From: TMED27 sp963922705 | GTDB taxonomy: Bacteria; Pseudomonadota; Alphaproteobacteria; Micavibrionales; Micavibrionaceae | DNA: 64,000 nt | Direction of reading: 5' to 3' | NCBI GenBank assembly: GCA_963922705.1 | Contig: CAWUJS010000004.1 | Location: 1 to 64,000, forward strand | In this document: piece by piece, positions 45,796 to 54,495 of the stretch | Layout of the letters: every line of letters starts with the position of its first letter | Position numbering within the stretch: position 1 is the stretch's first letter | The notes under the pieces: model-generated | Database searches by the model: none | What the model saw: the letters and a program-made list of their open reading frames with translations, nothing else | What the model was told of the DNA's origin: nothing | Translations under genes and position numbers: made by a program

Positions 45796-47079
45796 ATGAG
45801 CAAAAAAGACGATACTTTATCTAGTTTAAACGGCATTACAGCCAAATTATTGGCAAAGTTTCCTGAGGCTAAAACAGTAAGTATGCCGTTTCAGGGTAAA
45901 AAAGAACAAGATCCCGCAGGCTCTCTTTCAAAGGCATATATCACAGCCTTTTTCATTATCGCACTAATCAGCATGTTCGTTCATATTATAGCCTCTTCCA
46001 TTACAGCCACACAGCAAACAAGCATTAAAAACTCTTATCGCATTAATCAGGAACGAGCGCTTGTTGAACAAATTTCATCCAGCTCTAAAAAATACCACTC
46101 TGTAGAAGAACGGCTAGACCTTGATATTATGCAGCAAGCTATTAAAAATCTTGAAGAAAATCATAAAAACATCAATTTAGCACTGAAAGAGAGCAGTTTT
46201 CTCAATCCACCAAGTGAAACGCTCAATAAAATTTATTACACGGACCCATTCTTTTTAAGCAAAAATATAACAGCCTATATCGAAAAGGCTAAAATTTACG
46301 CAAGCTATGAAGTGACTGATAAAAGTCAGGAACGTATTGAATCATATGAATTTTTACAGCGTAATGCACGTTTATTACTGCAACCTCTTCTCAATAAAGC
46401 TCTTGCTGACTATCAAAGTGAAGTAATCGAAAAAATTGAATTTTATCATGCTATTCAACTTGGAGGGCTTTTAATTGTTTTAATTGTACTTTTGATTGAA
46501 GCTGCTTTCATTTTTAACCCGCTTGTTTCAAAAACGCGCTCTTATCACAATATGCTTCTTAAACAGGCACTTGAAGATCCATTAACAGGCTTACCAAACC
46601 GCAGAGCCTTTATGAAGCGCTCTGAATCTGCCTTAAAGCGAGCATATAGAGACAATTCAGGATTTATAATTGCCCTTGCTGATCTTGATAAATTTAAGAG
46701 CATCAATGACAAATATGGTCATGACATAGGCGATGCTGTACTGAAACATTTCTCGTTTGTTTTGAAAAAGTCCTTCCGAGGTGGTGATATTTTGGGGCGT
46801 ATTGGTGGTGAAGAATTTGCAATTCTGTTGCCTTCAGCAAATCATCCAGTTGCTAAAGATGCTCTGGAAAGATTTTGCCGTGATGTTGAAAACACACCCT
46901 GCCCATATATTTCCAAGGATGGCGTTGATGAAGTTTTAAATTACACCGTTAGCATTGGCTACACAAACCTGAATATCGATGAAGATTTTTCTATAGACTT
47001 TTTACTAAAAAAAGCAGACGAAGCTCTTTATCAAGCTAAAGAAGCTGGACGCAATAGAGCAGTATATTTAGAATCTTAA
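45796..47079 (+). CDS. Membrane-bound diguanylate cyclase (GGDEF)
   Basis: 427 residues from ATG 45796. A TTG three codons upstream is possible. TM1 is at about 49-71, a helical periplasmic domain spans 75-210, and TM2 is at about 214-238. The GGDEF domain fills 260-425, with DPLTGLPNRRAF, the substrate Asp in LADLDKFKSINDKYGHDIGD, and the active site RIGGEEFAI. The RxxD inhibitory site five residues before GGEEF is not evident. It makes cyclic di-GMP. A 15-base inverted repeat (ACTGCTT-T-AAGCAGT, 45771-45785) just before the start may affect translation. Confidence 0.93.
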   Translation: MSKKDDTLSSLNGITAKLLAKFPEAKTVSMPFQGKKEQDPAGSLSKAYITAFFIIALISMFVHIIASSITATQQTSIKNSYRINQERALVEQISSSSKKYHSVEERLDLDIMQQAIKNLEENHKNINLALKESSFLNPPSETLNKIYYTDPFFLSKNITAYIEKAKIYASYEVTDKSQERIESYEFLQRNARLLLQPLLNKALADYQSEVIEKIEFYHAIQLGGLLIVLIVLLIEAAFIFNPLVSKTRSYHNMLLKQALEDPLTGLPNRRAFMKRSESALKRAYRDNSGFIIALADLDKFKSINDKYGHDIGDAVLKHFSFVLKKSFRGGDILGRIGGEEFAILLPSANHPVAKDALERFCRDVENTPCPYISKDGVDEVLNYTVSIGYTNLNIDEDFSIDFLLKKADEALYQAKEAGRNRAVYLES

Positions 47080-47110
47080 AAAATTAAACAGGGTTTTTTA
47101 GAACTCTGTT
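47080..47110 (-). terminator. Terminator of rpoD
   Basis: Minus strand AACAGAGTT-CTAAAA-AACCCTGTT (one mismatch), followed by TAATTTTTT. It begins 10 bp after the rpoD stop and abuts the GGDEF gene stop on the other strand. Confidence 0.7.
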
Positions 47111-47119
47111 CACGCGCCT

Positions 47120-49078
47120 TTAAGTATCCAAGAAGCTTCTTAATTTGCGGGATCTTGACGGGTGCTTAAGCTTTCTGAGTGCTTTTGCCTCAATCTGCCG
47201 GATACGCTCGCGAGTAACGTTAAATTGCTGACCAACCTCTTCCAGAGTATGGTCCGTATTCATACCAATACCAAAACGCATACGCAAAACACGCTCTTCA
47301 CGCGGTGTTAAAGACGCAAGCACACGCGTAGTCGTTTCGCGAAGGTTAGAGTGGATAGCGCTATCAATCGGTGCAATTGCATTTTTATCTTCGATGAAAT
47401 CACCGAGTGAGCTGTCTTCTTCGTCGCCAATAGGTGTCTCAAGAGAAACAGGCTCTTTGGCTATTTTCAACACCTTACGTACCTTATCAAGCGGCATGTG
47501 AAGGCGCTGTGATAATTCTTCCGGTGTTGGCTCACGACCAATTTCATGCATCATCTGACGCGATGTCCGCACAAGCTTATTGATTGTTTCAATCATGTGT
47601 ACAGGGATTCGGATCGTCCGCGCCTGATCGGCGATAGAGCGCGTAATTGCCTGCCTGATCCACCATGTCGCATAAGTTGAGAATTTATATCCGCGGCGAT
47701 ATTCAAATTTATCAACCGCTTTCATCAAGCCTATATTGCCTTCCTGAATGAGATCCAGAAATTGCAGACCGCGATTGGTGTATTTTTTAGCAATTGAAAT
47801 CACAAGACGTAAATTGGCTTCAACCATCTCTTTCTTTGCACGTGCCGCTTCTTTTTCGCCTTTTTGAACAGTACCCAGAATGCGACGCCATTCACCAATC
47901 GGTAACATAGCTTCTTCGGAAACAAGTGCAATTTGCCCACGAATTTTTGTGATTTCATCTTCATGCTTCGCTGCAAAATCAGCCCAGCCTTTACCTTTAA
48001 GCTGTCCAACACGCTCAAGCCATTTAAGATCAAGCTCAGAGCCGTAATATTCTTCCAAAAATGATTCGCGTTTAACTTTGCAGTTCACAGCAAGGCGTAA
48101 AAGTTTACCTTCCAAAGTAACCAATTCGCGATTGGTACCATAAAGACGGTCAATCAACTGCTCAATGCGGGCATTATGCAGCTTAACCTCGTTCATGTGG
48201 CCAACCATTTCCTCTTTGGCCTTGTTATATTTCTTATTCACAGCCTCGCCAGGCTCTTTACCCTTTTGTAGAGCCTCAAGACGCTCATCCTGCGCCTTTT
48301 GCATTTTCTTGTAGGTCTTTTTGATATCGCTGAATATTTTATAAACCTGCGGAGCAAGCTCTTCTTCCATAGCAGCAAGGGATATAGCGGCTTCCTCTTC
48401 ACCCTCATTTTGTCCTTCAGCAGCTTCTTCGTCTGAATCCTCAGCATCATCAGAGTCTTCTTCAGAAACCTCTCCAGCGGAGTCATCTTCTTCCGCATTC
48501 TCGACTTCTTCATCATCAGGACCGGAATTATATGTCGCATCCAAATCGATCACTTCACGCAAGAGAATATCGCCGTTTTCCAGGGCTTGATGCCACGCAA
48601 TAATTGATTCAATTGCAAGTGGCGATTCGCATATGCCGCCAATCATCATTTCACGCCCTGCCTCAATACGCTTGGCAATTGCGATTTCTCCTTCGCGAGA
48701 TAGAAGCTCAACCGCGCCCATCTCACGCAAATACATGCGTACAGGGTCGTCGGTGCGTCCCGTGTCATCATCGGCAATATTACCACCGGCATTTTCATTA
48801 CCATCAGGCTCATCGGAAACATCATCTTCATTCTCGACAAGCTGTACGCCCATGTCAGAAAATGTCGCCATAGCATCTTCTATTTGATCGGAAGCGAACT
48901 CATTTGCCGGTAAAGCTTTATTGATTTCATCATATGTCAGAAACCCTTTATCCTTACCCTGTTTAACCAGCTTTTTGACAAGCGCAGCAACATCGCCTGC
49001 ACCTTTACCGATTACTTCCTGATTGTCTTCTTGTCGTTTTTCGCTCACTGCCGCGGCTCCAATAGATTTTGGTGTCAT
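47120..49078 (-). CDS. rpoD: RNA polymerase primary sigma factor (sigma-70)
   Basis: 652 residues. Region 1.1 (about 25-85), an acidic non-conserved insert (about 175-235, Glu/Asp repeats), region 1.2 (VRMYLREMGAVELLSREGE), regions 2.1-2.4 with GLMKAVDKFEYRRGYKFSTYA and TWWIRQAITR, region 3 (IPVHMIETINKL) and region 4.2 (TLEEVGQQFNVTRERIRQIE). It lies directly after dnaG with an 88-bp gap, the conserved macromolecular-synthesis arrangement minus rpsU. Confidence 0.98.
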   Translation of the reverse strand: MTPKSIGAAAVSEKRQEDNQEVIGKGAGDVAALVKKLVKQGKDKGFLTYDEINKALPANEFASDQIEDAMATFSDMGVQLVENEDDVSDEPDGNENAGGNIADDDTGRTDDPVRMYLREMGAVELLSREGEIAIAKRIEAGREMMIGGICESPLAIESIIAWHQALENGDILLREVIDLDATYNSGPDDEEVENAEEDDSAGEVSEEDSDDAEDSDEEAAEGQNEGEEEAAISLAAMEEELAPQVYKIFSDIKKTYKKMQKAQDERLEALQKGKEPGEAVNKKYNKAKEEMVGHMNEVKLHNARIEQLIDRLYGTNRELVTLEGKLLRLAVNCKVKRESFLEEYYGSELDLKWLERVGQLKGKGWADFAAKHEDEITKIRGQIALVSEEAMLPIGEWRRILGTVQKGEKEAARAKKEMVEANLRLVISIAKKYTNRGLQFLDLIQEGNIGLMKAVDKFEYRRGYKFSTYATWWIRQAITRSIADQARTIRIPVHMIETINKLVRTSRQMMHEIGREPTPEELSQRLHMPLDKVRKVLKIAKEPVSLETPIGDEEDSSLGDFIEDKNAIAPIDSAIHSNLRETTTRVLASLTPREERVLRMRFGIGMNTDHTLEEVGQQFNVTRERIRQIEAKALRKLKHPSRSRKLRSFLDT

Positions 49079-49166
49079 TGATTCGCTAACTTATAATTAA
49101 ATCCTAATATTTTAGAAATATAAAGGGGTTAGGCATTATAAAGGCCTGTCGCCCTGTGTACTTATT

Positions 49167-51017
49167 TTATTCTTCGTCCCGCATTCTGCTTCTTACCAGG
49201 TTACTCAGCTTTACTTCCTTATCATGATTGGCGGAAACCATTGCTTCCTTCCATCCATCACGGATTTCTTCGTCAATCATATTGCTCCTCATGCTTTCAA
49301 ACAAAACCTGCCAGTTTTGGGCAATTTCGCCATAATCTACACCCTCCCCCGAAACAGGTTTACAAAAAGCAGCGTGAACATAAACAGATTCGCTGCATAT
49401 GTCACGGATTTCTTTATCAAATCCTTGACTAATAAAATTGGTCTTCAATGTTTCAAAGTCAATCTTCTCATTTTTTTCAAATTCAATGATTAATAATTGG
49501 CGTATTTGATTGAGCATTTGGTTGTGCATTTCAAGCTGACCAAAGCTTTCCTCTATCAAAGGGTATATTTGCGGATGATTAATAACAGCCGCTAACAAGA
49601 TACGCTGTTTTAAATCATCATTCCCACGGCGGGGTTTGCGAAGTTTAAGAGCACCCACAGCGCCGCCCGGTTTTTTGAACTTTGGCGTACGGTTATTACT
49701 AAAACTTTGCCGTGTGAAAAAGGTTTCTGAAATTTTATTTCTAACCCGTTCTTTATAAAATCTTTGAATGATCGTGTCCTGAATTTTTGCAATATCGGCA
49801 TAAAGCGCTTTTTCAAGCCCTGCACGTTGCTCGGGTGTTTCCAATTGCCGTCCTGCCGTATGGGTCGCCCAAATGAAATCAAATAACGGCAAAGCTGCCT
49901 GCAGGAAAGCTTTAAAAGCCCCTGCACCTTGCGTTCTGATGATGCTATCTGGGTCTTCGCCATCAGGGAGAAAAGCAAAACGCGCCGACTGGTCAGGTTT
50001 TAAAAGCGGCAAGATACGTTGACAAGCTCGCCCGGCGGCCTCGCGCCCTGCCCTGTCGCCATCAAAACATAAAACCGGGCTTTTTTCTCCCTCCGGGATC
50101 ATCTGCCACAAGCTTAAAATTTGCTCCTCCGTTAAAGCGGTGCCCATAGGCGCAACTGTCGCTTTAAAACCCGCTTTGTGGCACGCAATCACATCCATAT
50201 AACCTTCGGTGACAAGAACCGTATGCCCTTCACGTGCAGCCTGACGCGCAATTGATTCGGCGTAAAGCATCGTGCCTTTATCAAATAAAGGCGTATCCGA
50301 AGAGTTAATATATTTCGGCGGTTTGAAATCCCCTCTTTGCGGCCTGATATGCTCAGGCAAAGTACGCCCACCAAAAGCAACAACCCGCCCGCGCCTGTCC
50401 GCCACCGGAAACATGACGCGATCACGGAAAAAGACATAAGGCTCACCGCCTTTGGTTGATGTTTTTAAAACCCCAACCTCAAGCATTTGCTTATCGCTAA
50501 ACCCCTTATCTTTTAAAGCTTTACGCAACGCCTGACCGTCTGCGGGGGCATAGCCAAGCCGAAAGCGGCTGCGAATATTCTCATCCATGCCTCTTTGTTC
50601 AATATAGGATAGCACCTCACTGTTATCCGGCTGTAGGATTTGCGCCTCCATCCAGCGCGCTGCTTCATCCATTAAATCATGCAATCCGCGCTGTTTTTCA
50701 GCTTTCTTTGCGGCTTGTGGATCAGGCTTTGGCATTTGCAGCCCCGCATCGGCGGCGAGCATCTCAACGGCATCAATAAATGACACATTGTCATGTTGCA
50801 TCACAAAGCCAATCACATCGCCATGCGCACCGCAGCCAAAGCAATGATAAAATTGTTTATCATCATTAATCGTAAATGACGGCGTATTTTCCTTATGAAA
50901 CGGGCAGCAGGCTTTAAACTCACGCCCTGCTCTTTGCACAGTAATCCGCCGTCCGATAATCTCGGATAGCGTCAGGCGGTTGCGTATATCATCCAAAAAA
51001 CGCGGGGATATGGACAT
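49167..51017 (-). CDS. dnaG: DNA primase
   Basis: 616 residues. The zinc-binding domain has CCPFHKENTPSF and HCFGCGAHGD (Cys38, His41, Cys59, Cys62). The RNA-polymerase core contains RFRLGYAP and the TOPRIM motifs VTEGYMDVIACHKAG and FDGDRAG. The C-terminal helicase-binding domain follows. It primes lagging-strand synthesis. It is the first gene of the dnaG-rpoD unit, with GGACATATG giving an ATG at 51017. Confidence 0.98.
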   Translation of the reverse strand: MSISPRFLDDIRNRLTLSEIIGRRITVQRAGREFKACCPFHKENTPSFTINDDKQFYHCFGCGAHGDVIGFVMQHDNVSFIDAVEMLAADAGLQMPKPDPQAAKKAEKQRGLHDLMDEAARWMEAQILQPDNSEVLSYIEQRGMDENIRSRFRLGYAPADGQALRKALKDKGFSDKQMLEVGVLKTSTKGGEPYVFFRDRVMFPVADRRGRVVAFGGRTLPEHIRPQRGDFKPPKYINSSDTPLFDKGTMLYAESIARQAAREGHTVLVTEGYMDVIACHKAGFKATVAPMGTALTEEQILSLWQMIPEGEKSPVLCFDGDRAGREAAGRACQRILPLLKPDQSARFAFLPDGEDPDSIIRTQGAGAFKAFLQAALPLFDFIWATHTAGRQLETPEQRAGLEKALYADIAKIQDTIIQRFYKERVRNKISETFFTRQSFSNNRTPKFKKPGGAVGALKLRKPRRGNDDLKQRILLAAVINHPQIYPLIEESFGQLEMHNQMLNQIRQLLIIEFEKNEKIDFETLKTNFISQGFDKEIRDICSESVYVHAAFCKPVSGEGVDYGEIAQNWQVLFESMRSNMIDEEIRDGWKEAMVSANHDKEVKLSNLVRSRMRDEE

Positions 51018-51210
51018 ATGATAGTCATTCCATTTTTAAAATCTGGCACGTCTGTAAATCGTTAATTGGTCAATATTAAACGCAAACATTTAGAGTTACC
51101 AACATCTAAAAACGCATTCCCCTTGATTTTTCTTATATGTCTATGTATTATAACAACAATAAAAAGTGTATTTAATAATAATAAAAAACGGTAATAGAAG
51201 GAAAAAATAT

Positions 51211-51339
51211 ATGCCCCCACTATTCACAAATCATGAAAAAATAAAAGTCATTGAGTATGGACAACACGCATATGGCGGCATCCGATTAGATGAAATCAAA
51301 GGCTTTTTTGCCAAGCTTTTGAAGCGTGATAAGAACTAA
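51211..51339 (+). CDS. Small ORF, 42 residues
   Basis: ATG 51211 to TAA 51339, with AGAAGGAA about 8 bases before the start. The predicted peptide is basic at the C-terminus (KGFFAKLLKRDKN) and starts MPPLFTNHEK. No family recognised. The good ribosome site and clean termination before a repeat region support it, but length alone does not. Confidence 0.45.
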   Translation: MPPLFTNHEKIKVIEYGQHAYGGIRLDEIKGFFAKLLKRDKN

Positions 51340-51355
51340 AATCATCTTTATAACC

Positions 51356-51442
51356 ACATTAATCCCCGCACACCGAAGCAAACCAAAGGTTTGTTCGTAT
51401 CTGTAAAATAGCAAACCAACGGTTTGTTCGCAAAATAAAGCG
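51356..51442. repeat. Degenerate palindromic repeat with GGTTTGTTCG units
   Basis: Two tandem units of the small palindrome GCAAACC-NNN-GGTTTGTTCG (about 51380 and 51406), as in copy B at 18004-18255. The outer GTCATCCCC end is decayed to TTAATCCCC. The 533-bp gap from 51340 to 51872 is filled by this, copy C and no gene. Confidence 0.6.
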
Positions 51443-51477
51443 GGTGGGCTTGTTGTTAGGCAAAATCAACAATTAGC

Positions 51478-51752
51478 GTCATCCCCGCGAAAGCGGCGTA
51501 ATCGCAAGAAACCCTAAAGCCAACTCAGTTCGTCATTGCGAGGAGGCAGAGCCGACGAAGCAATCTGGATTGCTTCACTGCGTTCGCAATGACAAGAGCG
51601 TCGTTGCAAGGAAACCGCAGGTTTGTTCGCATCTATATAGCGGGGATCCCATGCTTGAAACGAAGAGATCCCGGCTTTCTCCGGGATGACAAGTGCGGGG
51701 AATAGGATGACGATGGTTTTTACAAATCACGATTTCAAATCCAATTGCCATG
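51478..51752. mobile_element. MITE-like composite palindromic element, copy C
   Basis: Positions 51478-51690 closely match 113-323 of copy A, including the nested GTCATTGCGAG...CGCAATGAC unit. The right end at about 51705-51752 matches copies A and B and ends ATTGCCATG. The left terminal inverted repeat is missing, replaced by unrelated sequence, so this copy is truncated or rearranged. No tRNA is adjacent. Confidence 0.65.
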
Positions 51753-51872
51753 CACCAACAAGCCAGGTACAGATCAAAACGAGCCGGATCAAACGCAGGA
51801 ACCTAATCCGATTCTGGCAGGCAATAAATACACATAAAAATTAAGGCATCAAGAAAAACGCGATGGGAGATA

Positions 51873-52436
51873 TTACTTATCTCTTGAAGCCCAAGGAAAA
51901 TTACCCAAACTTTCTTCAATCCCTAAATAATTTTCCTCAATCCCTAAAGAAAGTGGCGATTCATACGGTTTATTGAAAAACCTCGATCTGCTTAAGGCCA
52001 CCAATGCAGCCTCTATATCATTTAAATCAATCGCTTCTTGCACCATTTGAGATATACCACTCAACTGACGTGCGTTTCTGGATTTCTGAGTAGTCTCAGG
52101 GACAAGGGCTGTCCTTTCAATGATAGTTCCCGCATCCCTGACTTTGTAAGAAAAGGTTTCATGAGACTTGTCATTAAAACCATGTTTTGCACTTAGTGCA
52201 GTGATTTCAGCAAGTGATTTGGGTAATTGTCTGGCTGCTTTATCCAAGACATCTGGATGTGAGTCAGCGTAAGGACCATCATAAAGACCTTCTTCGCGCA
52301 AAAAAGCACAGGCCGATTCATTTGAGCCCATCTCTAGCAATGTTGGCCTATAAGCATTAACAAATTTTTCAAGCATTCCTCTAATTTCAGCTTCATAAGC
52401 GCCTTCATCGGTATATTCTAGATTTATTGTTTCCAC
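51873..52436 (-). CDS. Orphan soluble protein
   Basis: 187 residues from GTG 52436, chosen because GGGAG lies 6-7 bases before it. Mostly helical, no signal peptide or membrane segment, family not recognised. Near the C-terminus LGIEE occurs twice within 10 residues (LSLGIEENYLGIEESLGNF), the trace of a short tandem DNA duplication around 51915-51955. It lies between element copy C and the yqeY duplication. Confidence 0.65.
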   Translation of the reverse strand: METINLEYTDEGAYEAEIRGMLEKFVNAYRPTLLEMGSNESACAFLREEGLYDGPYADSHPDVLDKAARQLPKSLAEITALSAKHGFNDKSHETFSYKVRDAGTIIERTALVPETTQKSRNARQLSGISQMVQEAIDLNDIEAALVALSRSRFFNKPYESPLSLGIEENYLGIEESLGNFPWASRDK

Positions 52437-52631
52437 ATCGGTCTCCCTTTATATCCATAATCAAAAATATATGTTGGGACATTAACATGGCAGAAATCAA
52501 TATGTCAACAAGAAGGCACTAAAAAATTACTTATTGGTAATAAAAGTTATTAAAGTGTAAATTTTTTCTGCCATTTCTTAAGTTTTTACATATTTCTTAT
52601 AAAAACATCCTATTTTGAATGGAAGATTATA

Positions 52632-52714
52632 TAAACTACCCCAAAATCTCTTTCACCAATGCGCCGGCCTTACCCATGTCGATTTGCCCGGCATATTGGG
52701 TTTTTAGAGCGCCC
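52632..52714 (-). pseudogene. Duplicated 3' fragment of yqeY
   Basis: 83 bp identical to 53935-54017, i.e. the last 26 or so codons and stop of yqeY on the minus strand. The match breaks at GAGCGCCC, after which CTTTCACGCT is inserted here and a short CATAATT similarity resumes. The fragment has no start and is not expressed as a gene. Together with the intact yqeY end it brackets the orphan gene 52748-53902 as a direct repeat. Confidence 0.9.
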
Positions 52715-52747
52715 CTTTCACGCTCCATAATTATTTATTAATTTTTT

Positions 52748-53902
52748 ATGGTTAAAATCTACTCTGTGACAGATAAAAAACAAAGTTTGCATGATTTATT
52801 TACGACTGAATCTCACACTAAATCTGATATTTCGGATTCTTCTGAAGTGCACAGTTCAGAGAGAGAAGAACAAAGATTTAAACCTGTCCTGAATGTTTCG
52901 TTTGACACCACTCAAAACATTGATACGTCCGCCATATTTAATGCATTAAATAAACGTTTCCCCGGTCAGTTTACACTGATCAATGAGCCTTTTCAGGAAA
53001 CCATTAGCGGCAAACTAAACTTCAGAGAACGCATTAATTTTGGAAATCAGGGGCTGGCACTTATAAGTTTAGATGCCGATAAAAAGGGGGCTTTTAAAAG
53101 TGCATACTCAAATATCCCTTTTGATGAAGTGACATATTATCTGCAAGAAGCCCTTCCAAAAGAGGCGCGAATAGAGTTATTCAATCAACTCAATATTCAG
53201 CCTTTATCACCGGAAGATATGAAAACAATTGGTAACAGGCTTGATGGTAAGGTTCAAAGAAATAAAGAGCTGGACAAGCTTATTGAGGAAAGCTCAAAAA
53301 ATCCACCACAATCCGACTTAATCCTTGCAGGCGACGTAAAAAAGGCTCTGGGCGTTGCGCAAAGAGAAGCCATTTTTGTGAGAGCAGGCGATCAGTTGAA
53401 TGGAGAAGATATTACCCATATCGGCACAGATGGCGTTGGCCCTTGCATTGCAGTTATTATTCATCAGCCGGGAAATGCTGATCATCCCCCCGCTGCGGCA
53501 ACCTTACATATAGATTCCATGACTAATATTGATGTCTCACTTAATCCTATGCTAGATCAATTTCCTGATAAAGATAATTTGCGTATTGATTTGAAGACAT
53601 CACAATATGATCCACCAACAATGAGAAAACTTGTCGATTATTTTGATCAAAGAAACCTTAAAATTTCCAGCATAGACTTAAATAGCAGCTCATCTTATCT
53701 CGTTGATGTACAAACTGGTCAAATTGATACAAACTCTTCCATTCAAGCGACAGTTCTTGATTATGGTAATGATTATACGCAAAGGTTAAAACTTTTTAAT
53801 TTGCAAGGAACAATACCTGGTAATGTCACGCGTCCACATGATGACGATATAACGCGGTATGACAACACTGGATCGGCGCCAACCTTATCAATCAAGCCAT
53901 AG
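52748..53902 (+). CDS. Orphan protein flanked by yqeY direct repeats
   Basis: 384 residues, family not recognised. It is polar, without signal peptide or membrane segment. A low-complexity Ser/Glu N-terminus (1-45) is followed by an alpha/beta region, with TIGNRLDGKVQRNKELDKLI (helix) near 155-175 and a C-terminal beta-rich part (VLDYGNDYTQRLKLFNLQG). No nuclease or recombinase motif was seen. ATG at 52748, with a poor ribosome site. It lies wholly between the two 83-bp copies of the yqeY 3' end, so it was probably gained with that duplication. Confidence 0.7.
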   Translation: MVKIYSVTDKKQSLHDLFTTESHTKSDISDSSEVHSSEREEQRFKPVLNVSFDTTQNIDTSAIFNALNKRFPGQFTLINEPFQETISGKLNFRERINFGNQGLALISLDADKKGAFKSAYSNIPFDEVTYYLQEALPKEARIELFNQLNIQPLSPEDMKTIGNRLDGKVQRNKELDKLIEESSKNPPQSDLILAGDVKKALGVAQREAIFVRAGDQLNGEDITHIGTDGVGPCIAVIIHQPGNADHPPAAATLHIDSMTNIDVSLNPMLDQFPDKDNLRIDLKTSQYDPPTMRKLVDYFDQRNLKISSIDLNSSSSYLVDVQTGQIDTNSSIQATVLDYGNDYTQRLKLFNLQGTIPGNVTRPHDDDITRYDNTGSAPTLSIKP

Positions 53903-53934
53903 AGATACAAGAAAGCTGATCTCTTCAAACGCGT

Positions 53935-54017
53935 TAAACTACCCCAAAATCTCTTTCACCAATGCGCCGGCCTTACCCATGTCGATTTGCCCGGCATATT
54001 GGGTTTTTAGAGCGCCC
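53935..54017 (-). repeat. Second copy of the 83-bp direct repeat (intact yqeY end)
   Basis: Identical to 52632-52714. This copy is the genuine 3' end of yqeY, including the TAG stop at 53939-53941 on the minus strand. The distance between the copies' starts is 1303 bp. Confidence 0.9.
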
Positions 54018-54397
54018 ATAATTTTGCCCATATCCTTGATATTGCTTGCGCCTGTTTCCTCTACCAGGGTTTGAATGAGTGCCTTGATCTCATCCTCTGT
54101 CAATTGCTGCGGCAGGAATTGCTTAATGATTTCAATTTCCGCTTCCTCGCGTTCGGCAAGCTCCTCACGTCCCGCATCACAATAAGTCTGCGCCGATTCC
54201 TGGCGTTGTTTGATCATGGATTGCAGCATAGAGAGAATCTCCGCCTCGTCGATGCCATCGGCTTTGCCGTTTCCACGCGCCGTAATGTCGCGGTCTTTTA
54301 AGGCCGCATTAATCAGCCGGATCGTTGACAGCGCCGTTTGATCCTTGTTTTTCATGGCTTCTTTCATGGCAGCATTTAGTTCAGATCTTTTGTCCAT
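53939..54397 (-). CDS. yqeY: GatB/YqeY domain protein
   Basis: 152 residues, the usual length for YqeY. Motifs are the N-terminal ALSTIRLINAALKDRDI, REELAEREEAEIEIIKQFLPQQL and the C-terminal GKIMGALKTQYAGQIDMGKA. This domain is like the tail of GatB that contacts tRNA, and stand-alone YqeY may act in tRNA-dependent amidation (inference from family). It is divergent from carA, with the carA ATG 98 bp away, so the two share a control region. Confidence 0.95.
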   Translation of the reverse strand: MDKRSELNAAMKEAMKNKDQTALSTIRLINAALKDRDITARGNGKADGIDEAEILSMLQSMIKQRQESAQTYCDAGREELAEREEAEIEIIKQFLPQQLTEDEIKALIQTLVEETGASNIKDMGKIMGALKTQYAGQIDMGKAGALVKEILG

Positions 54398-54495
54398 TTT
54401 ATTCCATTTTTCCCTTTATTTTTTGCCCTAAAGGCTTTAATAACTTTGTTTCTAGCAACCCATCGTATGGACACAAGCTAGAAAGACATTCCTTA

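Noticed and set aside
51371..51440. CRISPR-like spacing of GGTTTGTTCG units
   Set aside because: Only two units, themselves palindromic parts of the dispersed element also seen at 18060-18125. No regular spacers and no cas genes.
54325..54495. Upstream extension of CarA
   Set aside because: It runs through yqeY on the other strand and is not conserved in CarA. The start at 54496 is directly before the usual N-terminal sequence.
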